Positions 28,757-39,782 of a DNA stretch of 64,000 nucleotides are shown here, piece after piece. The DNA is from Drosophila persimilis (lineage: Eukaryota; Arthropoda; Insecta; Diptera; Drosophilidae). Both the position numbers and the translations under genes were made by a program. Every line of letters begins with the position of its first letter. Within the stretch, counting starts at the first letter, position 1. The stretch covers positions 5,022,001-5,086,000 of the forward strand of contig NW_020825313.1 in NCBI RefSeq assembly GCF_003286085.1. The letters run 5' to 3'. Below the pieces are notes generated by a model, which saw nothing but the letters and a program-made list of their open reading frames with translations, was not told the origin of the DNA and searched no databases.

Positions 28757-30036
28757 GGCTTTCGTTTTTTTTTTTTATTTATTTATTTATTTATTAAATT
28801 GTAAGGAAGTTCTCAGGCCGAGGTACAGCTTCTCAGTCTGTCCAGGGCCCGGTCCTTCCCCACAGCAAAATTTGTTGTGTGAGGACCTAAGGGGAGAGCC
28901 GTTCGCAGCGAAAGCGCACCCGTGGCGTGGATCGAGGCGTGGGTGAACCCGTGCTTGGGGAGCTGCAGAGACGTGCGTTGGGGGTCATGCGTGGCGGGAG
29001 GAGGGGGTTTGGGTCAGGGGTCGGAAGGGTAGTGGAGAGGGGAGCCCAGCTTAGCAGATGCCGCATGATCCACGACTCACATCTGCGTCGCCGGGTCCCC
29101 AGGGCGAGGGTGTAGGAGAGGGAACCCAGCTTTGCGGATGCCGCGTGAATCCACGACTCACATCCAGCATCGCCGGGTCCCCAGGGCGAGGGTGTAGGAG
29201 AGGGAACGCAGCTTTGCGGATGCCGCGTGAATCCACGACTCACATCCAGCATCGCCGGGTCCCCAGGGGAGAATGGTATGGGAAAGGCAAGCCCAGCTTG
29301 GTGGATGCCGCATGATCCGAAAGTTCTGAAACCGGTAGGTTGAGGTGGGTGTCTTTATTGTGGGGGAATAAACGACAAAAATTTACAAACATTTTGGGAA
29401 ACTTCTGGTTCTGTGCGTACTCCGTGCCTACTGCACCGATCTATCCCCCCCAGAGCTCACATACGTGAGGTGGCTCACCCTTGCTTTCCCTTCCTTGGGT
29501 CCGGCGGCCGGTCCTCGTCACGGTGGTCACGACTTATATATTTTTGTCTTTTTTTTCGCGGGGTCGGGGCACTGTTTATTTTTCCCAACCGTTCTGGTTC
29601 AGCACTTGGAGATCACTCCCGAGCCTGGCCCGCGCTGGACCGTGCCAGGCCTCTGATTTACTTTTTGCAGCTTTTCTGCCGCTTCGTGGCTGCGCTTTCG
29701 GCTGTCGGCCTCGGCTCGGGGTTTTTCATGGTTCGCCGTCGGCTCTCTCCCTCGGCTGCGTGGGCGATCGGCGGCTTCTCTGCCGCTTCGCTCTCTTGCA
29801 TGCTGTTCCTTTGCGTTTAGCCGTTCTCTCTCTTGCTTTGGCTGCGTGGGCGTAAGAGCGATCTCTTCGTTTCCTTCTCTTCCATGTCGGCTCTCTTTGC
29901 TGCGTGGCCGTAGTAGGCATCTCTCTTTCGTGTTGTCTCTTCGCTGCTAATAAGTAAAAGCCCTCACTATTTTAGGGGTTTTCTTAGCCTATTTCTTATT
30001 TTAATTGGGGAAACTAAGGATTCATGGTTGTCTTTG
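28757..30036. other. A-rich tail and GC-rich repeat block (copy C)
   Basis: A duplicate of 10746-11871. It has about 72 extra bases at 28815-28887, absent from copy A, where the flanks join at TTCTC/TTAAGG. It also has an extra 82-bp unit (29058-29315). No protein recognised. Confidence 0.55.
29058..29315. repeat. 82-bp tandem repeat, about 3.2 units (copy C)
   Basis: The same unit as 10975-11150, with one more copy. The second and third units differ at a single position (ACCCAGC/ACGCAGC). Confidence 0.87.
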
Positions 30037-30203
30037 CTATAATAGTAATAGTAGTAGTAATAAAATGAGCTAATAAGCCCCCCGGGGCTGTCCCTTCAGG
30101 GGATGGTGTTGTGGTCAGGTTTTGTGGAGGCTTGTGCCTTCACAAAATTAACAAATTATCTGTTAATAATGGTACTTATTTACTAAAGGCGGAAAAAGAT
30201 AAG

Positions 30204-32057
30204 TTAAAAGTTAGCTAAATTTAAATGATTATAAATATTGCATGCAATTAGTTTAAGAAACAGTTCAGGGGATAGGGTTTGACAGAGGGAGTTATAATTA
30301 TGGCATAAAACCCTAAAAGGTTCATGATCAGCATAATTAAACCTACATATGGGTAGATGGATAGGCCTAAAAGTACGGATAGGTCTAGATGGAACGGCCA
30401 AGTCAATCTGACTCAAGAGAGTTTGGGAGTCAACAGTCCCAAGAAGGAGCTTTTGCACGAACATTACGCCATTGCATATTCTGCGATGGTGCAACGACGG
30501 CAGGTCAATAAGATTTAGCCTAGACCGGTAGGGTGGCAAGATTCTACCTGAGTCCCAGTTAAAGTTCCGATGGGCAAAAATTAAAAATTGCTTTTGCACG
30601 GATTCAATAACAGCCTGCTGCTCTTTATACTGCGGGCTCCACACACAAGAACAATACTCCAATATAGGACGTACCAACGAGATGTACAGTTGTTTCGTAA
30701 CGTACGGGTCGTCAAACTCCCTGGACCAACGCTTGATGAACGCTAAAACACCCTTAGCTTTATTTACAGTTACAAAAAGGACTCCGAGGTCATTTGAACT
30801 CGAAATTCGCTCAAGGACATGATTTCCTAGAACATATGGGACAAAATGAGGAACGCGACGGTAAAATGTCATAAGTTTGCATTTGGAAAGGTTCAGAAAA
30901 AGAAGATTAGTTGAACACCACAATAGTAGTTCACTTAGATCAAGTTGAAGGCGTGTGTGCAAATACCAATCAGAGTAAGAAAGACAGATTTTGACATCAT
31001 CAGCATACATTAGTGTAGTAGAGTATGTTATAACTTTAGGAAGGTCATTCACAAATAAAATAATCAGAAGCGGGCCCAGATGACTTCTCTGTGGCACACC
31101 TGAAGTAACATTAACAGTATTTGACAACACGTTAGAAAACAAAACACGTTGAGTACGGTTAGAGAGATAGGACAAAATCCTTGCTGAAGTCCGTAAAAAC
31201 TACATCCGTCTGCAAACCAATTTGAAAACCACGGTGGATTAGGTTAGAAAACTCAAGAAGGTTAGTCGATGTTGAACGATGTCTGAAAAAACCGTGTTGC
31301 GACGGAGATATCAAGCTGCAACAAAGATGTTGCAGTTGCCGGGTGACCAGGAACTCAAGAAGCTTCGCGATGGCGGAAAGCTTTGCGATACCACGATAGT
31401 TTTCAATGTTTAATCTTGAACCTTTTTTGTGAAGCGGAATGATGTAGGACTCATTCCAAATTACTGGGAGACAAGACTGTTCCAAGGAGAGGTTGAAGAG
31501 AAAGGTTAAGGGTTTGCAGAGGGACTCGGCAAAATGTTTTAAGATGCAACTTAACCTTATCTGGACCCGCAGAAAACGATATGTCCATAGATGACAAACC
31601 TTCCAGAACAACACTTTCCTCGAAAAAGGGCAGAAAAATGCTGTTAGCTTGAGGTAGCTGGTACGGATACGGAGTGGATGCGTTGTAAATATGAGACGAG
31701 TACGTTGTTTGGAAAAAGTTAGCGAATACATTTTGCAATACCAACAGCAGAAGCTTCTGTTTTGTTCTGGTAATGAAGGGACGGAGGAAAAACGTTTGAC
31801 TTGCGCTTAGAGTTAAAGAACGAATAGAATTTTTTAGGATCACTACGAAAGTTACTACTACATTGTGAAAGGTAATGATTATAACACTGACTATTGACGG
31901 CAAGAAACAGAGAGCGAGCGGAGGCGTATAGAGCTAAGGCCAACGTGAAGCCCGACTTCTGGTACTTTTTATAGAGCCGGGATTTATTATTTTTTAAGTA
32001 TGACAAATACTTGGAGAACCAGGGAGGCTTGGACGATACAGGTACAGTGATATCTGG
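30204..32057 (-). pseudogene. CR1-like LINE RT part (copy C)
   Basis: The same four frames as copy A (31719-32006, 31451-31903, 31159-31731, 30204-31175), with YADD in the last. It differs from copy A by Val for Ala in the palm (RVPHF) and in the stop context near 31735. It is non-functional because of the frameshifts. Confidence 0.85.
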
Positions 32058-32185
32058 AACAAACGTTTTAGGTTAGGTTAGGTTAACCCGGACGGCCCTC
32101 AGCGGGGCCACGCATAGGCCAATATGGCCCTTAGTTATCCGGATGGGGGGGGTGTATGAACCGTCGCGGGAGTGTTAATGTGGTT

Positions 32186-34903
32186 TTAAAAGTCCCCGAG
32201 AATCGAGGTGTTTTTAGCATAGGCCAGCAGTTCCTTTGGCGTCCTTTTGGAGGCATCTTCCAGTGATGCCAACACTGGGGCGCCCAGGTATCTCCTCCTT
32301 GCCCTTGAGAGAGCCGGACAGTTGCAGATGAGATGTTTCAGGGTTTCGATAGCCCCAGGTTCCTCACATTTCCTACAACTGTCTCTGTTGGTGATGCCTA
32401 GCTTTGCTGCATGTGCAGCAGCCAGACAGTGACCTGTAAGTATTCCCACTAGCAATCTACAGTCCTTTCGTGGTAGGTGCAGTAGGTAGTGGCTAAATTT
32501 CTCGTTGCGCTCCTTGCACATTATCTTCGAGGTTCTGCAGGTGGTGGTACTCCTCCACCTGCTATCAGTCTGTGCTCTAGCCTGCTTCTCTAGATCGCCT
32601 TGCAGCGTTCTGAGGGAGACAGGCACGTTCTCGGTTCTCCTATTCCCCAACCCGACGCCATCCTTAGCTAGTACGTCCGCCGCTTCGTTTCCTTCGATGC
32701 CCTGGTGGCTGGGAACCCAATAGATCCGCACTGTCTTTGTCGTGCTTAGGATATCTAATGCCTTCCTGCTCGCCAAGACACATCTTATCGCCGCTTGGCT
32801 GTCGACGAATAGGTTGACCGCATCGTGTGCTTGTTCTGTGAGGAGAGCGACCTCCGCTGCTTTCCCGATGGCAAAAACTTCTGCCTGGAATATGCTGCAT
32901 TGGTCCGGTAGTTTATACGACAGCCTTATCTCAGGGTCTGTACAGTAAAGGCCCGCTCCTACTCCTCCGTCCATCTTGGAGCCGTCTGTGTATATATTGA
33001 GGTGCTCAGTTTGGTCCCGTCCAATTTTCCAGTCTTCAGGTCCCAAAGATGTGGTTGTTTTGACGTCAAGGCAAGTTTGGGGGGTCATGTAATCAGTTGA
33101 TCTGGTCATTTCCCTGCCGATTGAACTATGCCCGTATCCTTGTGGCGATAGATTTCCTGATGCTATGAGGCGTTGTGCTGCCTTTCCCGCAATCAGGCGA
33201 GCGTGAATGTCCAGGGGGTCGATTCCGAGTACAGTTTCGAGTGCTTTTGTTGGGGTTGACCTCAGCGCCCCTGTAATACAGAGCAGAGCCTGTCGCTGAG
33301 TCTTTTTCATAAGCTTCTGGTATGTCTTCCAGTGCATTAGAGCAGGTGACAGGCCCCATGTGCTGCTGAGCATCTTCTTGGATGCATAAAGCGCAATGGT
33401 AGCCTTCTTCACCCTTTCCACTACATTGGGCCTCCATGTCAGCTTGCTGTCCAGTACTGTGCCTAGGTATTTCACCTGTGATTGTGGAGTCAGCCTAGTT
33501 TGGTCAATTTTCGGGGGGGTCCATATCGGTACCTTGTACCTCTTGGTAAAGAGGATGAGGTCCGTCTTGTCCGCGTTGATACTGAGTCCTACCTCTTCCG
33601 CCCACTCACGTATCTCCCTGAGTGTACGTTCCATTAAGGAGCTGAGGGTCGATGGACATACACCCGTAATAAGTATGCTTATGTCGTCTGCATAAGCTGT
33701 TATCTTTGGGGCCTTCCTTTCAAATCTCTTGATGAGGTCGTCGACCACCAGATTCCACAGTAGTGGCGACAGGACTCCACCCTGAGGTGTGCCTCTGTGT
33801 GCCCCCTTTACCATGGAAGCAGTGCCCCACTCCGATTGCACCCGTCTACAACTTAGGAGGTTTTTGATCCAGACGTTGATTGCAGGGTGTATGTTATTCG
33901 CTTCTAGGCGACTTGTTATTGCGGTTGTGGCCACGTTGTTGAATGCTCCTGAGATGTCCACAAATGCTCCCAAAGCATACTTTTTGTTGTGAAGGGCGCT
34001 CTCGATGGTGGCTACTAGCGAGTGTAGTGCCGTCTCCACTGATTTCCCTTTAGTGTAGGCGTGTTGGTTTGTTGACATCAGTCCCTCTACCTCATTCCTG
34101 ATGTGCAAATCTAACAGCTTTTCTAGTGTTTTTAGTATAAAGGAGGTAAGGCTTATCGGTCTGTAATCCTTGGGACTCACGTGGCTGCACTTTCCTGCCT
34201 TAGGGAGGAAGACAACTCTCGAGGTTCTCCATTGGATGGGGATATAGCCCGTACTTAGGCATGCTGAGTATATTGCGAGGAGCCATGGGGTAATAACCTC
34301 TTTGGTCAACTGCATCATGGCTGGGAATATCCCGTCCAGTCCTGGTGCTTTTATGCCCGCGAAGGAGTCTATGGCCCAGTGGATTCTCTTAGTGGTTAAC
34401 AGACCTATTGGAGGGTGCTGTTCCTCGGTTGCTAGGTCCTGATGGTCCTTGGCGTCAGTGACCTCGGTGCATCCAGGGAAGTGCGCCTCCATTAGTGCTG
34501 TTAGGGCTTCTTTGCTGCCCTCTGTCCACTGTCCGTTGTCTAGTTTTAGTTGGCTCTGTACTGTGGGCTGCTTTGAAAGCAGCTTCCGAAGCCTAGCGGT
34601 TTCGGGCACTTTCTCGATGTTGGAGCAGAAGTTTCTCCACGAGTTCCTTTGTGCCTCACGTATTTCCTTCTTGTAGCTCCTAAGTAGGATTTTATATTCC
34701 TCATTGACAATCTCTTCGTTCGCTTGTTTGGCGATCTTGAAGAATTCCTTGAGGTTGTTCCTTTGGAGAGAGAGATCTCGGTTCCACCAGAGTGGCTTGG
34801 ACCTCCTCTTCGTTTTCGAGGGTTTGCACGATGCATGGTAGGCGTTCAGTAACTCGTTGGATAGGGTCTTTAGGGACTTCTCTATATCCTCCGCGGATTT
34901 CAC
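32186..34903 (-). CDS. LOA LINE ORF2: RT, RNase H and zinc motif (copy C)
   Basis: 905 codons open, with all RT and RNase H motifs listed for copy A. A single-base deletion near 34968 (four Gs against five in copy A) breaks the link to the endonuclease end at 34900-35133, so this copy has one more frameshift than copy A. Confidence 0.87.
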   Translation of the reverse strand: MKSAEDIEKSLKTLSNELLNAYHASCKPSKTKRRSKPLWWNRDLSLQRNNLKEFFKIAKQANEEIVNEEYKILLRSYKKEIREAQRNSWRNFCSNIEKVPETARLRKLLSKQPTVQSQLKLDNGQWTEGSKEALTALMEAHFPGCTEVTDAKDHQDLATEEQHPPIGLLTTKRIHWAIDSFAGIKAPGLDGIFPAMMQLTKEVITPWLLAIYSACLSTGYIPIQWRTSRVVFLPKAGKCSHVSPKDYRPISLTSFILKTLEKLLDLHIRNEVEGLMSTNQHAYTKGKSVETALHSLVATIESALHNKKYALGAFVDISGAFNNVATTAITSRLEANNIHPAINVWIKNLLSCRRVQSEWGTASMVKGAHRGTPQGGVLSPLLWNLVVDDLIKRFERKAPKITAYADDISILITGVCPSTLSSLMERTLREIREWAEEVGLSINADKTDLILFTKRYKVPIWTPPKIDQTRLTPQSQVKYLGTVLDSKLTWRPNVVERVKKATIALYASKKMLSSTWGLSPALMHWKTYQKLMKKTQRQALLCITGALRSTPTKALETVLGIDPLDIHARLIAGKAAQRLIASGNLSPQGYGHSSIGREMTRSTDYMTPQTCLDVKTTTSLGPEDWKIGRDQTEHLNIYTDGSKMDGGVGAGLYCTDPEIRLSYKLPDQCSIFQAEVFAIGKAAEVALLTEQAHDAVNLFVDSQAAIRCVLASRKALDILSTTKTVRIYWVPSHQGIEGNEAADVLAKDGVGLGNRRTENVPVSLRTLQGDLEKQARAQTDSRWRSTTTCRTSKIMCKERNEKFSHYLLHLPRKDCRLLVGILTGHCLAAAHAAKLGITNRDSCRKCEEPGAIETLKHLICNCPALSRARRRYLGAPVLASLEDASKRTPKELLAYAKNTSILGDF

Positions 34904-35065
34904 TGTGCCCGGATTCGCGAGCTTCGAAGTAACTGTCTTTTTAAACTTTGCCCAGTTTGTGTTCCGGGGTTTCTATAGACTGTTGTCTTCGAAGGGTGTT
35001 TGAATTCGCACTTGAACTGAATGTACTTATGGTCTGAGAAGGATGGTCTTTCGAGGACTCTCCAG

Positions 35066-35641
35066 CTAGATACCGTAGTACTGTTTCCCGTTGCAAGTGT
35101 TAGGTCTAGCACGTTGGATGAGGTCGGACCCACGAAGGTTTGCTATATATAGATTAGTTGCTAGTATAAAGTCTAAGAGTGACTCACCTCTGTCATTGAT
35201 GTCGGTGCTTTCCCACACATTGTGGTGGGCATTGGCGTCCGTTCCGATGACGAGTTGATAGTTTTTGGTGCCGGCTTCTGTCACCAGGTTCCTGAGTTCG
35301 TCGGGTGGTGCGGGTCTGTCGTGAGCCATGTAGCAGGAAGCCACCAGAAGGCGCTTTTCCTCACTTTCCAGCATCACAACCGTCAGGTCATCCGTGCTGT
35401 AATGAGACATAAGGTAAGCATGGATTCCCTTTCGTACGAGTACGACGGTTCTGTTCCTGCTTACCGATGTTGAGTAGAACAGGTTATGATTTGAGGACTT
35501 TAGTCCGGCCACTGAATTGCCTGTCGCAATCCAGGGCTCCTGGACTAGAGCTATGTCGGCGAGCCCTTGCTCCATGGCGATGAGGAACTCCGCCGACGCT
35601 ACCTTGCTTTTATGCAAGTTGAGCTGCAGCACACTCAGCAT
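35066..35641 (-). CDS. LOA LINE endonuclease part (copy C)
   Basis: Identical in layout to copy A: ATG at 35641, with QLNLHKSK, ALVQEPWI and GTDANAHHNVW. The shared frameshift falls near 35145. Confidence 0.82.
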   Translation of the reverse strand: MLSVLQLNLHKSKVASAEFLIAMEQGLADIALVQEPWIATGNSVAGLKSSNHNLFYSTSVSRNRTVVLVRKGIHAYLMSHYSTDDLTVVMLESEEKRLLVASCYMAHDRPAPPDELRNLVTEAGTKNYQLVIGTDANAHHNVWESTDINDRGESLLDFILATNLYIANLRGSDLIQRARPNTCNGKQYYGI

Positions 35642-36960
35642 GGGTGGCTGGCTCACTTGCACCTGACGGGTTGACTACCAGCGTCAGGTCACCGTCTTCC
35701 TCTTCTTCGTCTTCAAGCGCAAGACCCTGGGCGGCCTCCACGATGGAATCGAGACCTAAGTCCTTTTCCACCTCGCCTGCCTGCAGGGTATGCGCGTCCT
35801 TGTCCTCAGGGTGGCGCTTTTTGAGGCGCAGGTAGACGCTACCCATGCCCCACGCCATCTTCCCGAACTTGGGGTAAAGCAGATCCTCTGCTTCCTTGTT
35901 TATTTGGAGGATCACACATTGGCCCCCCTCGTTGGGTAGTGGGCTACCAATGTGTAGGATCCTCCAATCGGCCGTTGGCACGTCCGCGTTTTGCCGCTGA
36001 AGGAGCTTCAGCGCTCTGTCCCGCTGGATTGTGATGGGGAAGAGTACCTTCGCCTTAGGCTTGGACGGGGTAAGCTCCCGGTCCACAACCTCCAGCTTGG
36101 CCCCCTCCCACATCGCCTCCAGTTGGCAGACCGTACGCGTCAGCCACCTTAGGGTTGGATCATCATTGCACTTGAGGATCTTAACCCCATTTAGCTACCC
36201 AGCACCATCGAACGTGGGCATTGGGGCCGCGGGGTCTTCCTCCATCTGTGCAAAAAAGCTTCCACTGTGCCGCTGACATCTTGCCGTTTTCCTCGCTGCG
36301 GTCGATGAGTGCCAAGATCAGATGTCGTTTGGTCACATCGCTGACCTTCGCTTTCGGCTTCGTTGGCTTCTTGGCCGCTTTCGGTGGAGGGGCTGCACTC
36401 TTGGGCCCGAGTTGCCGCTTGCTCGCTGGAGTGTCCTTAATGGCACTCTCAGTCGAGCGTTGCCTCTTGGTGGCCATCATCTCCTCCACCTTATTGGCAT
36501 ATTCGCCATTCGACGCCCTCATCTGTGCCATCTGATCGTAATGTAGCCGACCCTCCTCTACTCTCTGCTCGGCCCAGGCTAGCTTGACCTTCTCCTCCTG
36601 GGAGATGTCTGCTTTACCTTGCAGCCGGCTTTTGATGTTGAGGGCCGCTTTGTATTGCGCTTTGGCCTTCATCCCCTCCTTGGAACGCTTCGGCCCTTCC
36701 CTACGCAGGGAGCTGGTGCCTGGCTCCGGCGAGCGGAGAAGGCTCTCTTCATCCGTCCTGCTTAGAGAGAGCACGCTCTCCAGATCCGTGTGTGTATCGA
36801 CTACGGCATCTGTGCGGCTCAACTTGCAGGCTACGGAGTGAGTTGTTTTTGTTGTTGTTGTTGTTGTGGCAGTAGCTTTGCAACTGACCTGGCCTGCTCC
36901 CGCCAAGTCTGAGGTGTGACCGCTGGCGACACGCGGAGAGGACTGCTCCTCCCGCTCCAA
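35610..36960 (-). pseudogene. LOA LINE ORF1, frameshifted (copy C)
   Basis: Open stretches 36181-36960 and 35610-36113, separated by the same T-run frameshift and TAG. A His replaces the Asp seen in copies A and B (DTHTDL). Copy D shares this His, which links C with D. Confidence 0.75.
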
Positions 36961-37126
36961 CCCGTGCTTGCTCCTACTTCGACTCCATAGTTGGCCCGAG
37001 GGTCCATACTGGTTAATATTTTTTCGGGGGGACCGCCCCCTAGCGTTTTAGGCCTGACCGCCAGGCACCTCTAGCCATGGCCCTGGTTCGGTTCCCTCGA
37101 CTTTGAATCGGGAAGACGCCGGACCA

Positions 37127-37258
37127 TAGCCTTAGCTAGACACTGCATTACCCCGGACAGAGCAAGCGACAGTGCATTACCCTTGTCCGGGGTAATGCAG
37201 TGTCCATTGCCCAGCCGGCACCCTCGTGGAGGGTTCAGCTAGAGGATTTTCGCCAGCC
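37127..37258 (-). ncRNA. HDV-like self-cleaving ribozyme at the LOA 5' end (copy C)
   Basis: The reverse complement of the 21826-21957 fold, with all paired segments conserved. P1 starts at 37258, next to the target duplication 37259-37267. Confidence 0.8.
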
Positions 37259-37267
37259 AACAAACGT

Positions 37268-38131
37268 ATTAAGGGCGGAGTAAATAGAACTATCAAAGGA
37301 GTTAACAGTTGCATCTATGTTCGGTAATGAATAAAGAAACGACCAATCAACACGCGAGAGATGTAGATCTAAATCGATAAAGTTTGTTTTGCGAAAACAC
37401 TTTATGTGACAAGGAGCCATGGAACTGTCAGCACCTCCAGATTGTGTACACTCCAGTGATATCAACAAAGTTGGATGGTAAGGATCTTCAGGGAGAGATA
37501 TTGGGCTTGCTCTAGATACCGTAGCAAGAGAACCATCGTTAACAAAAACGAGGTCAAGAAGTCTGTCCCTAATGTTTTTAACGGCATTAATTTGGACAAG
37601 GGAAATATCCGTTAGCCCATTGATAAAGTCATTATGGCAATTGGGAAACAACAGGTTAGCGTCATCACAAGGCAGCCAAGAAAGAAATGGGAGGTTAAAG
37701 TCCCCCATAACAATAATTCGATCATTGCACCCTAATGCAGAAACAACAGTATTAATTGCTGAGAGGTGGTGTAAGTAAAGCTCAGCATCAGACCTGGGAG
37801 GAATGTAAGAGCAGGTTAAATAGAAAAATGCGGAGCCAACACGAACTTTGACTGCAACAAATTCAATTCCATGAATGTTATTGAATGGGAATAACTCAGA
37901 TGAGAAAACAGATTTAACTGCAATCAGAACCCCACCTGCAAAAGATGGGCGGTCCATTCTATAAATAGTGTAACTATCAATGAAAATTTCATGATCATTG
38001 ACAGAGGAGTTAAGCCAGGTTTCGGTAAACGTGATGGCATCGAAATCAAATGACGCGCTATTAGTATGAATTTGACGAAATTTTCCCAGCAAACTGCGAA
38101 CGTTCTGATAGTGCATGGAAAAATAGTACAT
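37268..38131 (-). pseudogene. CR1-like LINE endonuclease part (copy C)
   Basis: Open from the ATG at 38131 with the endonuclease landmarks given for copy A. It is truncated by LOA copy C. Confidence 0.83.
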
Positions 38132-38299
38132 CAGTTTTTTGGAGCATGTTCGGTAATTCTTGGATTCGAGTTCGAATCTTTGAGAAGGAACTCATGCACA
38201 ATTGTATGCTCAGGCCATATTGACGGTTCTAGAGAACTGGATAGTAAAGAATCAGGGAGAAGAATTTTAAAGGATGATATGTTGCGCTTATGTTTATGT

Positions 38300-39211
38300 T
38301 TATGTAAATTTAGTCACAACTATATCAACAGGCGAAGTGTTAAGTTTAGAGGAAAGATGTTGTTTAACATCCTCCGTTGTAGCCTCAGGAATAAGACGAG
38401 AAACAAATATTGCTTTCCGAGGGACCACTGCTCTAAGTTGAAGTCCCGAGCGAGATCGAGATGGTGGAGCCACTCCTAAAAGAGATCTCGGTCCAAGGGC
38501 AGAGGAATTGGCAGCAATGGCTGTAGCAGGAATTGGAGTAGGAATTGGAGCAGGAATTGGAGCAGGAATTGGAGCAGGAATTGGAGCAGGAATTGGCAAG
38601 ACGTCGTCAGCAACCAGCACACCCGCACTAGGAGCACTCACCGCGTCAGAAGTGACGGCCACAGAAACTGCAGGGATGGGATTGATGCTGTTGGGAAGTT
38701 GGGAGCTCGAAGGAAGCACATTGCTCGGTGTAAAGAACTCCGGAGCCACCGTTGGCGGATTTACAGACAACGGCGTGGCATGACTACATGGAAATGCTTC
38801 CGATGGATGAAGGTGGGAGGCAGGCGTACCAATCGGATTAGGTTGCAAGAGATTGGTATCATTATGCGGAATTTTCCGTCTAGGCGATTCGCTCAAGAGT
38901 TTGAGCCCAAGAAACTGTGATTCAAGGGCAAGAAAATTCTCGTTGAGAGCCACAAATTGTTTCCGGACATCCAGAAACCCAGTTCGAGTCTGTCTCATAA
39001 ATGTGCGCATTTCGGCCTCAATCTCCCGACAAGCCAGACATGACCAAGACAGGCCCATGCGTTTCGAGATCAGATCATTCAGCCGGCCAAAATTTCCACC
39101 ACCAGCACATTTTATGTGGGCAAAATTGTCGCACAGCCAGCAGCTAAGAAATGAATCACCAATGATAACACCACCGAATTCACATTTCTCTGCACTACAG
39201 ACGATTGCCAT
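38300..39211 (-). CDS. CR1-like LINE ORF1 with PHD-like finger (copy C)
   Basis: From the ATG at 39211 (MAIVCSAEKCEF), about 303 codons. The N-terminus has a Cys/His array (CSAEKC...SCWLCDNFAHIKC...WSCLAC) matching a PHD/RING-type zinc finger, as in ORF1 of CR1-group LINEs. A possible coiled region follows, then a Pro/Ser-rich middle with PIPA repeats, and a C-terminal part with IFVSRLIPEATTEDVKQHL. The stop at 38300 lies in a CATAAA run, and the conserved C-terminus continues in the next phase to about 38135, so the last part is frameshifted. The protein would coat element RNA or act in assembly of the transposition complex. Confidence 0.75.
   Translation of the reverse strand: MAIVCSAEKCEFGGVIIGDSFLSCWLCDNFAHIKCAGGGNFGRLNDLISKRMGLSWSCLACREIEAEMRTFMRQTRTGFLDVRKQFVALNENFLALESQFLGLKLLSESPRRKIPHNDTNLLQPNPIGTPASHLHPSEAFPCSHATPLSVNPPTVAPEFFTPSNVLPSSSQLPNSINPIPAVSVAVTSDAVSAPSAGVLVADDVLPIPAPIPAPIPAPIPAPIPTPIPATAIAANSSALGPRSLLGVAPPSRSRSGLQLRAVVPRKAIFVSRLIPEATTEDVKQHLSSKLNTSPVDIVVTKFT
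38520..38592. repeat. 12-bp minisatellite in LINE ORF1 (GGAATTGGAGCA)n
   Basis: Four exact units, flanked by one GTA variant and one partial unit, encode the PIPA repeats on the minus strand. Copy A (20355-20436) also has four; copy D (46580-46688) has seven, which is 36 bp longer. Confidence 0.9.
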
Positions 39212-39770
39212 TATTGACAGCAGTAGAATCACTGTGCACGAATAATAAAAGAACGGAGTGAGATCGCAGGTAAAGTAGGAGAGCAGACAGCAGAGCGAGC
39301 CAGACAATCAGCTGCAGCGGCAATAATTCAAAGCAGATGATACAACGAAGTGCAGAAAACGAGCAGTAAACTCACCATAGCAGAGACACAAAAGAAAAGT
39401 CCACAGAGAGGGAGAGTATAGGCAATCCAGAGAGAGTGAGAGCAACAATGCGAGCAGCCCGCTTATGCTTACGAGAGAGTGTGGGCGATGCAAACGCTGA
39501 TGCGCGAGAACAGTGCACACCGAAGAAGCGATAACGAAAAGCAGACTGGGCAAAAAACAATAACAAATTGCCTGCACGAGTCCGATGCGTTACGTTGCAA
39601 TATTGAATTTATATTAAACACTTGTTTACAAACAAAACACTGGTGGTTAACACAAAGTAGAATCAAATTAAAGAGATGCGATAATATATCAAAACAAAGT
39701 CACAACAATGTTGTATGATATTTAGGCAAAGGGCGGAGAATGCGGGAGCAAGAAAAAAACACAACCGGCT
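39212..39770 (-). other. 5' region of the CR1-like LINE (copy C)
   Basis: Sequence upstream of the ORF1 ATG. Short frames are open (39308-39577) but have no recognisable domain and overlap in two phases. It probably contains the internal promoter. The element's first base is not certain. Confidence 0.5.
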
Positions 39771-39782
39771 TAAGCAAGAGCT

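Larger units (their letters stand above)
32067..37258 (-). mobile_element. LOA-clade LINE, copy C (5192 bp)
   Basis: Target duplication aacaaacgt at 32058-32066 and 37259-37267. It is the same as copy A apart from substitutions, one base fewer in a G run of the 3' UTR, and one base fewer in a G run in ORF2 (near 34968). Confidence 0.9.
28047..38936. repeat. Segmental duplication, copy C (forward)
   Basis: The same order and orientation as 10036-20763. It is continuous on its right with sequence copy A lacks (ORF1 N-terminus and 5' region of the CR1-like LINE, then a BEL element). It therefore preserves the right-hand context of the ancestral block, as copy A preserves the left. Confidence 0.92.
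30037..39770 (-). mobile_element. CR1/jockey-superfamily LINE, copy C, nearly complete, split by LOA
   Basis: The only copy with both ends: 5' region and ORF1 (38300-39770), endonuclease (37268-38131) and RT with 3' tail (30037-32057), with LOA copy C between. The 5' border is placed near 39770, where the sequence changes to the RT fragment of a BEL element. Frameshifts match those in copy A. Confidence 0.8.
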
